This document shows, in pieces, positions 1-6,054 of a DNA stretch of 7,657 nt. Position 1 is the first letter of the stretch, and every line of letters begins with the position of its first letter. The DNA lies in assembly GCA_945897545.1 (NCBI GenBank), contig CAMDGJ010000137.1, positions 1 to 7,657 on the forward strand. Reading direction: 5' to 3'. The notes beneath the pieces were generated by a model. That model saw nothing but the letters and a program-made list of their open reading frames with translations, did no database searches and was not told the origin of the DNA. Both the position numbers and the translations under genes were made by a program. This DNA is from Flavobacterium psychrophilum. Its GTDB lineage: Bacteria > Bacteroidota > Bacteroidia > Flavobacteriales > Flavobacteriaceae.

Positions 1-870
1 GGTGAAGATCCTTATTTCTTTCAAGTATTAAAACATCCAATATATAGATTATATAAAAATAAATGTTATTTATATCATGATACGGATATACATCTAACAT
101 TTATTCCTACAATATCTCCTTCGATATGTAAATCTAATTTTAATATAAAAATGCATCATCCATATCATTATCTTGAACAATCATCAAATAACTCATATGT
201 TGAATATTCAGCAAATAAAATTTACGAAAAGAAATATTTATTTTCTTTTATTGGCGCTTCTCGTACCTATCCGTTTGTTCGAGAGAAAATCATAGAATTT
301 TTTCAAGGAGATGATAATATACAAGACACAAAGGATTACAATTCTTGGGAATTAGAAGAAAAAGAACGTAATTTATATTTTGAAAAATATGCTAAAATTT
401 CATTTCAAAGTAAATTTATATTATGTCCACGCGGCATAGGTCCTAATTCTTACAGACTATATGAAAGTATGAAAATGGGAATTGCCCCAGTCATAATTTC
501 TGACGAATGGGTAGAGTCTGAAGAAATTGATTGGAAAAGTTGTTCCATCCGCATCAAAGAAAAAGACGTTAGTGAAATTGAAAATATTCTCAGAAGCAGA
601 GAAAATGAATATTTAGAATTAGGAATTAATGCAAGAAAAAATTATGAAAAATATATTTCATTTGAAAATCAATTTCATTTACTTTCGGATGCAGCTGCTA
701 AATTACACACTTTGAGGAAGGATGTTTCTTTTGCAGATTATTTAGTTGAATATTTAAGGTTTTTTGAACCTTTTCATTTTCGAAATTTACTGAGATATTA
801 CAAAAATAAATATATAAAAGGAAAATACTCTTCATTTGTGGCTCAGAGGAACCTGGCCAAGACGGTGTAG
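1..870 (+). CDS. Exostosin-like (GT47-type) glycosyltransferase, 5'-truncated by the window edge
   Basis: Predicted cytoplasmic glycosyltransferase that adds a sugar to a surface polysaccharide (LPS O-antigen or capsule); donor and acceptor cannot be told from sequence. Frame 1 is open from base 1, so the N-terminus lies outside the window. The ATG at 151 is internal, because the 50 codons before it already read as protein (YLYHDTDIHLTF). Exostosin hallmarks are FSFIGASRTYPFVR (visible residues 81-94), then FILCPRGIGPNSYRLYESM and GIAPVIISDEWV (about 139-172), followed by an IDW and acidic-loop region. This is the usual C-terminal half of bacterial exostosin proteins. The last 20 or so codons (from about 810) overlap the GT4 remnant in another frame and do not look like family sequence, so the native stop was probably lost and the tail SSFVAQRNLAKTV is read-through. 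The gene may still work if the tail is tolerated. Family call firm, specificity unknown. Confidence 0.8.
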   Translation, partial: GEDPYFFQVLKHPIYRLYKNKCYLYHDTDIHLTFIPTISPSICKSNFNIKMHHPYHYLEQSSNNSYVEYSANKIYEKKYLFSFIGASRTYPFVREKIIEFFQGDDNIQDTKDYNSWELEEKERNLYFEKYAKISFQSKFILCPRGIGPNSYRLYESMKMGIAPVIISDEWVESEEIDWKSCSIRIKEKDVSEIENILRSRENEYLELGINARKNYEKYISFENQFHLLSDAAAKLHTLRKDVSFADYLVEYLRFFEPFHFRNLLRYYKNKYIKGKYSSFVAQRNLAKTV

Positions 871-1286
871 GCGATTATACACGACGTTTGATCGGGGAAT
901 TGTTACGTAAGCGACAAGATGTTCAGACTTAGTCAATTTGTGATTATCAAGTATTTCCTTTTTGAGTAGAAAAATAAGTAATAGAAAGTACTGTATTCGC
1001 TGTAAATCGTATTCCTATATCAACTGGAAATATTCAAAGGAATATTTGGTCTTAGGATATTATAAATATATTTAAACCCGATTGGATTTATTTGCAATTT
1101 GAACCCTACAGTTTTAACCCAAAGGAGTTGCCTTTTTGGTTGCCTTCGTTTTTAAAAAATTTAAAGGGAAATCATAAATAGCACTTTATGTTTCATGAAT
1201 TGTGGTTAGGAATAGATATTGAGTCTTCATTTAGACACAAATGTAAATTACAGCAATTAATAGCAAAGAACATGATTCAGACCTAG
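810..1286 (+). pseudogene. Decayed GT4-type glycosyltransferase, N-terminal part only
   Basis: Remnant of a glycosyltransferase that once sat directly after the exostosin gene. In the frame starting at 810 the text reads KRKILFICGSEEPGQDGVGD, then YTRRLIGELLRK. This is the N-terminal nucleotide-sugar transferase start I associate with GT4 enzymes (CGS-EPG-DGVGDYTRRLAGEL). The same frame resumes with VNRIPIS, FKPDWIYLQFEPYSFNPKEL, PFWLPSFLKNLKGNHK and HFMFHELWLGI, all in family order. Stops lie in frame at 930 (TAG), 963 (TGA), 975 (TAA), 1053 (TAG), 1179 (TAG) and 1284 (TAG). The 1179 TAG sits where a Trp is expected (NHK-W-HFMF), a one-base TGG to TAG change. No frameshift is needed to follow it. 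It stops after roughly 155 codons, before the second Rossmann domain. No start ATG is visible in frame. Nonfunctional; the family call rests on remembered motif patterns. Confidence 0.75.
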
Positions 1287-1588
1287 CCCCCGGCGTCTTC
1301 TTAGCTTCGATAGTATTTTGCACAGCACTACTGCAAAATTCTATAACGATAAAATCAGAGCGATTTAGCAATATTATAACTTTTATTAGAAAAAACACAA
1401 TGACCATTTTTGTGGCAAATCCTTTGATTATAATGATATTGAACTCAATAATACCTATAAAAATATTTCCTAATTTATTAATATGGCAACTACTTTTATC
1501 ATTCCTATCTTGTTTTACGGTTCTTATTATTTGCCTCGGAGTATCTTCATTAATTAACAAATTAAAGCTGAATGGAATATTTAACTAA
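1247..1588 (+). pseudogene. C-terminal remnant of a multi-pass membrane protein, probably acyltransferase-3-like
   Basis: The frame ending at the TAA of 1586-1588 is open back to a stop at 1244-1246. The convincing protein text begins near 1286 (APGVFLASIVFCTALLQNS). It shows three hydrophobic stretches (FLASIVFCTALL, then MTIFVANPLIIMIL, then WQLLLSFLSCFTVLIICLGV) and a basic tail SSLINKLKLNGIFN. The segment FIRKNTMTIFVANPLIIMIL resembles the '(S/N)-x-x-IYLxHxPL' penultimate helix of acyltransferase-3 membrane enzymes, which acetylate sugars of O-antigen or exopolysaccharide, but the His of that motif is not seen. The only nearby ATG (1400) would give 62 residues, too short to be an enzyme. 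It directly abuts the cut GT4 remnant, so this is a scar rather than a gene. An O-antigen polymerase or flippase tail is the alternative. Membrane nature is fairly sure, family tentative. Confidence 0.5.
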
Positions 1589-1684
1589 AAAATATAATAG
1601 TTAGCAAATTATATTGTAAAACAGCATTTCCTACCCTAATTATTAACATAAAAACTCTAGCTTTTCGATTTTATTTGATTTTCA

Positions 1685-1729
1685 AAAAAAGAGGTAATGA
1701 TTTGTATGACAAACCCGTACCTCTTTTTT
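1685..1729. terminator. Bidirectional rho-independent-like terminator hairpin
   Basis: AAAAAAGAGGTA (1685-1696) pairs perfectly with TACCTCTTTTTT (1718-1729), a 12-bp stem. A further small hairpin, TTTGT-ATG-ACAAA (1701-1713), sits inside the loop. The six A's on one side and six T's on the other give a U-run in either direction. It lies 97 bases after the + strand remnant and 93 bases after the stop of the convergent beta-helix gene, so it can serve both. The GC core is only about four pairs, so efficiency is uncertain. Confidence 0.65.
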
Positions 1730-1790
1730 ATTAATATATTGGACAATATTTTAATTTAATCTATTATGAATGCAGCAATTTAATCATACC

Positions 1791-1805
1791 AATAACTAAG
1801 TTATT
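1791..1805. repeat. Short perfect palindrome just after the beta-helix gene
   Basis: AATAACTAAGTTATT reads the same on both strands around its central base, giving a stem of six to seven A/T-rich pairs 17 bases past the stop of the 728-aa gene. No U-run follows it on the minus strand, so it is weak as a terminator. It could slow 3' exonucleases or be chance in such AT-rich DNA. Confidence 0.3.
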
Positions 1806-1821
1806 TACTGAATAAAAAAAA

Positions 1822-4008
1822 TTATTGGGTTACTAAAAATTGAGGGTAAGGGTCTGGTGTAGAGTTTATTATTGTAGTAGGCACTCCGTTTTTAACGTTT
1901 ACTAATAATTTACTTAAACTTGAATTAGCAATTAAATTATTATTAGAGTAAATAGCAGAAGCTAATCCATACCCTTGACCTACGGGAACAATAACCTCTA
2001 CGTCTCCTGTAACTACAGAATTTGAAATATGATGATTTGGAGTATTAGATAGAATTGGTACAAATAATCTCTCATTATCTAAAAACTCACATCCTTCTAT
2101 GTTTGTATTAACGGTCTTAAATATAGATAATGCAGGATTATTACTGAAGAACCTTGCATTGTATATAGATATTTTGTTACTATTTATTACATGATTTCCT
2201 GTATAGTTTGAAAAATCACAATTTGCTACTATAGCTCCGTTTTGATTTCCTAAGTCAAGCGATATAGATCCTACATTGAATTTACAATCTACCCAAGCAT
2301 TTAAATTGTCTGCCCTTGTAGCAAGCATAGATATTCCCTTGTTACAATTTAAAAATTGATTTTTATAGAACATAGTTTTGTCTACGTAAGCGGAATTTTG
2401 TTCTCCAAAATCACCAGGGGTTGGTTCTTGGTAGAATCCTATATTACAATTAAGAAAAGCTAAGTTTTCAAGAAAATTATTATCAAAACCACCAGTTCTT
2501 TTTAAGTGTATAGCATAATTTTGATTTCTAAATACAACAAATTTCATATACTGATAAGCAAGATTTATTGATCCGTAATCAGTCGATACATAAAACCCAG
2601 TATTACCACCTTGCAATGTTAAATAGCCTAATATAACATTACCATCACCACCACTTGGAGTTATTGACATTAGAGGAAAGTTATCTGTTAATCCGCAAAT
2701 AACTGTTTTACCAGTTCCTTGCCCTATAATTCCTTTAGACCCATTAGCAGCTAAAGTTAAAGTTGAACTTATGTAGAAAATACCTTCAGGCAATTGCGCA
2801 ATACCGTTAGTGTTTATTAAATTCTGTATATAAGCTCTACTGTCAGGCTTACCAATTCTTTCTGTTGCCCAATTAACCCCTAATGGATCTGGAATTGTGT
2901 TCCAGGTTGGTCTTGACCACGGAGTCTTTTCAGTTTGTAAAATAGCATTTGTAATATTGCTTATTGCTGTCGCGTTTACTATTGTAGCGGTTTGTTCAAC
3001 ATTTTCATATTTTATATGTCTGCTAAAGCTAAAATTACCTACTAAGTCAAATCCTGTTTTAGTTCCTGATTGTCTTGTATAAGTACCATTACCATTTATT
3101 GCAAACATATTAGTTCTTAGAGCTAAAATATCATCTGAGCGAGCTAATTCTCGGTTTAACATCGTCAAATTTAAAGCATCAATATCAAAAGCAGGAGTTT
3201 TAACTGCTGAGCTAGTTCCTCCGTTTAAATCAGCTATTTTTAGATTAGTAACGTTTCTAGCATATATCGCAGCCCTTGTTCCTTCGTTAGTATAATTCCA
3301 AGATTCTACATCTATACCAACAAAAGTTTGTGATTGCAAATTATCAAGTTCTGTTGTATTTCCGTGGGGTGTTAAGAAATTAGTCCACAAATTAGTATTA
3401 CCATAACTAGGAGTAGTACTATTCCCTTTCAGGATCAGTGAATTTGAACTTCCTGATTGATGTCTAATTATTTTGTTATTTCTAAAATAACCCGATGCAC
3501 TACAATTTAAACTTATATTTCCAAGATAATTTATAAGAGTATTATTTTCAAACATTACATTAGTTCCTGATAAAGTACACCATTTAATAGATTTAAAAAT
3601 ACAGCCAGATATTACACCTCCCGCTTGAAGAGTTATAGTTTTATCCAAAGGAAATAAATCTTCTAAAACAACTCCTGTACTTCCTGCGGCAATTGTTATA
3701 TTTGAAATCCTTGATTGAAAAGAAGGTGCTCCATATATTTTTTGATTACTACTCATTGTTATATTTACCCCCGAATAATCTCCTTTTTCTAATCTAATAG
3801 CGCCATAAGTATTTAAAGCAGTTTGAATATTAGCTTTTTGTGCTAAAGGCAAAACGTATGCAGAAAAGTACGCTACTTCTTCTGGTTGATTATTTACAGC
3901 AGGTACTGTTGGAAGTATAATTTTTTTAGAATTCCCAATAGCATAATTGTAATTTTGTGCAAAAACTACTGATGAAAAGAGTAAAAAAAAGTAAATTAGA
4001 TTTTTCAT
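1822..4008 (-). CDS. Secreted right-handed beta-helix protein with two tandem lobes (728 aa)
   Basis: Exported surface or extracellular protein of pectate-lyase-like beta-helix fold. The substrate is unknown, and I see no assignable catalytic set. Residues 1-17 are a signal peptide (hydrophobic core IYFFLLFSSVVFA, cleaved before QNYNY). Lobe 1 (about 57-350) starts with the N-cap IQTALNTYGAIRLEKGDYSG at 61-80. Lobe 2 (about 388-715) starts with a matching cap IQNLINTNGIAQLPEGIFYI at 394-413. Both are followed by short repeated strands rich in N, G, I and V (FENNTLINYLGNISL, FLNCNKGISM, FEGC-like turns with stacked Asn and Cys), typical of coils in this fold. The ATG overlaps the previous gene's stop (ATGA), so translation is coupled and it is the last gene of a three-gene operon. 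No T9SS sorting domain is seen at the C-terminus (PYPQFLVTQ). It could be a polysaccharide lyase, depolymerase or adhesin. Fold confident, function not. Confidence 0.8.
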   Translation of the reverse strand: MKNLIYFFLLFSSVVFAQNYNYAIGNSKKIILPTVPAVNNQPEEVAYFSAYVLPLAQKANIQTALNTYGAIRLEKGDYSGVNITMSSNQKIYGAPSFQSRISNITIAAGSTGVVLEDLFPLDKTITLQAGGVISGCIFKSIKWCTLSGTNVMFENNTLINYLGNISLNCSASGYFRNNKIIRHQSGSSNSLILKGNSTTPSYGNTNLWTNFLTPHGNTTELDNLQSQTFVGIDVESWNYTNEGTRAAIYARNVTNLKIADLNGGTSSAVKTPAFDIDALNLTMLNRELARSDDILALRTNMFAINGNGTYTRQSGTKTGFDLVGNFSFSRHIKYENVEQTATIVNATAISNITNAILQTEKTPWSRPTWNTIPDPLGVNWATERIGKPDSRAYIQNLINTNGIAQLPEGIFYISSTLTLAANGSKGIIGQGTGKTVICGLTDNFPLMSITPSGGDGNVILGYLTLQGGNTGFYVSTDYGSINLAYQYMKFVVFRNQNYAIHLKRTGGFDNNFLENLAFLNCNIGFYQEPTPGDFGEQNSAYVDKTMFYKNQFLNCNKGISMLATRADNLNAWVDCKFNVGSISLDLGNQNGAIVANCDFSNYTGNHVINSNKISIYNARFFSNNPALSIFKTVNTNIEGCEFLDNERLFVPILSNTPNHHISNSVVTGDVEVIVPVGQGYGLASAIYSNNNLIANSSLSKLLVNVKNGVPTTIINSTPDPYPQFLVTQ

Positions 4009-4742
4009 TGTCCAGATATTATGTAGGCATTTACACCTGATTTTCTTAATAATCCAAAACTTATATTTTTAGTAATACTAGCAAAATTTGCACTACCATT
4101 TGCGTTGTAATTGATTGTTACTCCAGTAGCCGCTTGTATTGTTAAAGCTGCACCATTGTGCGATTCTATATTAATTGTATCGCCTATTGCCATCGCGCCG
4201 AAACCCAAAGATAATGTTAATGTGGCAGATGTGGTACATTCAATTGTATTATTTATATCCGAACTCGCTATCCCTCGTGATGTAGTAAAGGGAACAACTA
4301 CAGCTCTATATGGATTCGTACCATTCGTTCCTACTATCCTTTCAGCAGTTTTTGCATACAAAGCATAAGGTACACTCAAAAGTTGTGTGACCCCGATAAT
4401 ATTATAATTGACTCCTCCATATACATCTACTTGTGTTTCTATAAAATACGGGCCGTTTTGCCATGCTATGGCGCTAAAATTTCCAGAAATAATACTTCCT
4501 GTTCCAATTTCAAGAGAAACTAGACCATTGCCATTTGTTTTAGCAGAATGCGTTTCTTGGTACACATTGGTTCCCGTTGCCGTTCCTTGGTGTATAATAA
4601 TTTTTAGACTTATGTTCGAATTATCTACTAAGCTATTATCTTGTGATCGAATAATTGCCTGATAGCTCATTTTTTCTGGTGACTGTGCAAATACATTTAG
4701 CGTAACAGTCACAAATAATAGTAGGGTCAGTGTAAGTTTCAT
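4005..4742 (-). CDS. Secreted protein: Bacteroidota 'SYQAIIR/LLSVPYALYAKTA' module plus tail-fibre-like C-terminal domain (245 aa)
   Basis: Middle gene of the operon, starting three bases after the T9SS gene and overlapping the next by four. A signal peptide covers residues 1-19 (LTLTLLLFVTVTLNVFA, cleaved before QSPEK). Residues 24-134 form a module I recognise from many Bacteroidota secreted proteins annotated as tail-fibre or collagen-like: MSYQAIIRSQDN, VYQETHSAKTNGNGLVSLEIG, WQNGPYFIETQVD, and LLSVPYALYAKTA at the end. Residues about 145-245 are a compact all-beta domain (IECTTSATLTLSL, GDTINIESHNGAALTIQAA, GVTINYNANG, LLRKSGVNAYIISG) that resembles the distal beta-sandwich of phage tail proteins, where 'VTIAAGSGVTIN ... 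LRKVG-N-W-L-G' recurs. No enzyme motif and no T9SS sorting domain are seen. It is probably a structural or binding piece of a surface fibre, with the beta-helix protein and the T9SS protein as likely partners. Module identities come from memory of sequence patterns; the role is inference. Confidence 0.75.
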   Translation of the reverse strand: MKLTLTLLLFVTVTLNVFAQSPEKMSYQAIIRSQDNSLVDNSNISLKIIIHQGTATGTNVYQETHSAKTNGNGLVSLEIGTGSIISGNFSAIAWQNGPYFIETQVDVYGGVNYNIIGVTQLLSVPYALYAKTAERIVGTNGTNPYRAVVVPFTTSRGIASSDINNTIECTTSATLTLSLGFGAMAIGDTINIESHNGAALTIQAATGVTINYNANGSANFASITKNISFGLLRKSGVNAYIISGQ

Positions 4743-4745
4743 AAT

Positions 4746-5276
4746 TTAATTTTTTAATATTTTAAATGTTTTTAGAACTTTGTTATTTGCATATACTCTT
4801 AATATATATACAGATGCATTAAGATTGTTTAAATTAATTTGAGTTTCCGTTTTTTTAATTGTGTTTTGTATTAAAAGTCTCCCCTGAAGGTCATAAAGTT
4901 GATATGATTGTGAGCCATTTTCATATTCTAATCCTTCCATATTTAAAGTAACAAAATCCGTTGTTGGATTTGGGAAAATGAACATTCCTATTTTAGATTC
5001 AACCGTATTTTCCGCAGTAGACAAAAATTCACTTGATTCCACGTGTTGTATACCTTGAGCTACATTGTAAACCGATAATCCAATGTAGGTATAAAATAAT
5101 TGCCCAATTGAATAGGAAACTGTACCCGAACTATCGGTTGCATCGGTGCCAGATGCATTTATGGTTTCCATAATATTATTAGTATAAGATTGAGTATTTT
5201 GACTAATACCTTTTATGGAAAAAAGCAACGTCATAATTACTAGTAGGTTTAAAATTTTTAAATTTAGAGGCTTCAC
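4746..5276 (-). CDS. Small secreted protein with T9SS type A sorting domain (176 aa)
   Basis: First gene of the operon. A signal peptide covers residues 1-25 (KPLNLKILNLLVIMTLLFSIKG, cleaved before QNTQS). Residues 27-80 form a short beta-rich segment with GTVSYSIGQLFYTY and VAQGIQHVE, a pattern common in Bacteroidota proteins that carry little else besides a sorting signal. Residues 99-176 are a clear T9SS type A C-terminal domain: FIFPNPTTDFVTLNM, YDLQGRLLI, INLNNLNASVYILRVYANN, and the terminal KVLKTFKILKN. In this family the domain takes the protein across the outer membrane through the type IX system and is usually removed on attachment to the surface. The start is GTG (5276): the frame closes at a TAA 15 bases upstream, no in-frame ATG lies before the signal peptide, and the next ATG (Met15) would cut away the basic N-region. 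It is probably the exported anchor or scaffold for the two following proteins, which lack this signal. Confidence 0.85.
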   Translation of the reverse strand: MKPLNLKILNLLVIMTLLFSIKGISQNTQSYTNNIMETINASGTDATDSSGTVSYSIGQLFYTYIGLSVYNVAQGIQHVESSEFLSTAENTVESKIGMFIFPNPTTDFVTLNMEGLEYENGSQSYQLYDLQGRLLIQNTIKKTETQINLNNLNASVYILRVYANNKVLKTFKILKN

Positions 5277-5600
5277 AATGTTGGGACTTTAATTGATTAG
5301 TAATTGTTTCGTTGTCAAAAGTATGGCGAATAATAAATAAAATCGTTATAATTAACAATAATACCGATGAACTACACAAAATTTATAAGTTGTGTATAAA
5401 ATATCCTACCTTAAGCGAAACGATATATACTCTTTTACCATTAATCAAATTACTAGAAATATTAACTATAAGATATTACTTAGTTGAGTAAAAAAGCAGA
5501 TAAAATACCTTATATTATAGATGAAATACACTATATCTTCGAAATAACAATGATTCATCCAAAAAATTATAACGGAATAAAATTTTTATTTATTTATTAT
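5277..5600. other. AT-rich upstream region between the surface operon and the kelch remnant
   Basis: About 320 bases with no supportable gene. It holds the candidate promoter of the leftward operon. On the + strand a frame opens at a TTG (5484, directly after a TAG) and runs into the kelch remnant. The peptide from 5484 to 5600 (ADKIPYIIDEIHYIFEITM and onward) has no kelch or signal-peptide character, so I do not treat it as coding. No tRNA, CRISPR or insertion-sequence ends were seen. Confidence 0.5.
5316..5323 (-). promoter_or_regulatory. Candidate Bacteroidota -7 element for the T9SS/beta-helix operon
   Basis: On the minus strand this reads TACTTTTG, an exact match to the TAnnTTTG -7 consensus of Bacteroidota housekeeping promoters. 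Transcription would start near 5309, leaving a leader of about 30 bases before the GTG start. The -33 TTG element is not clear at the usual 19-21 base spacing (an AT-rich GATTTTATTT stretch lies there), so the call is weak. Confidence 0.35.
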
Positions 5601-5993
5601 TTTACCAATAATAGCTGGAGCACACTTCCTATTAATCAAAATTTACCAACTCCAAGAGCTGCGGCTATGGTTGCCAATTATAATGGAAAGTTACTAGTAA
5701 TTGGTGGTGAAGTACAAAATGAACTTGTGTATGGAGTTGAGACTGATCATGCTTTGAAAATTACAGAGCAGTATGATCCTGCAACTTAAACTTGGAGTCG
5801 ATTAGCGGACTTAAATTACGAAAGGCACGGTACTCAGGCGGGAGGCAACATGGGTAAGATTATCAAATCTATGCAGTTTACAGGTCCCAACGCTGTAGAT
5901 TTTAGTATTGTATCCGGATTACTGACCAATACAGTGTTCAATGCTAACAGCACTCACAATATAGTGGTACAGTCAAATAATAGTTATAAATAG
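5601..5993 (+). pseudogene. Remnant of a kelch-repeat (galactose-oxidase-like propeller) protein
   Basis: The text TNNSWSTLPINQNLPTPRAA followed by AMVANYNGKLLVIGGEVQNE is a kelch blade: a Trp turn, PR-A and a hydrophobic strand ending in GG. The next blade begins ITEQYDPAT and is cut by TAA at 5787-5789, yet the same frame continues TWSRLADLNYERHGTQAGG, exactly the expected 'YDPATxTWSxLAxLxxxRHGTQA' order. After GTQAGG it jumps to GNMGKIIKSMQFTG and LTNTVFNANSTHNIVVQSNN, which looks like a later beta-domain, so the rest of the propeller appears deleted. It ends at TAG 5991-5993. There is no ATG before the first blade in frame except at 5550, and no signal peptide. Parents of this type are large secreted proteins. 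Here it is a nonfunctional scrap between two leftward genes. Confidence 0.7.
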
Positions 5994-6054
5994 AAAAGGA
6001 AGTATGTAAAGACAAAAAGAAATGCCTGAAATATGTAAAATAATAAAACCTTTG

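Noticed and set aside
930..1286. Repeated TAG codons in the GT4 frame suggested amber recoding
   Set aside because: TGA and TAA also interrupt the frame, the protein is truncated before its second domain, and neighbouring genes use ordinary codons. Simple decay explains it.
1231..1560. Minus-strand open frame of about 109 codons across the membrane-protein remnant
   Set aside because: It is the antisense of the + strand membrane text, has no recognisable domain or start context, and crosses the junction between two relics.
4111..4662. Two + strand open frames inside the 245-aa gene
   Set aside because: They are shadows opposite a well-supported secreted protein and show no family features of their own.
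5484..5600. Possible N-terminus of a small protein starting MSKKADKIPYII
   Set aside because: The start would be TTG directly after a TAG, there is no signal peptide or known motif, and the frame only becomes recognisable at the kelch text from about 5601.
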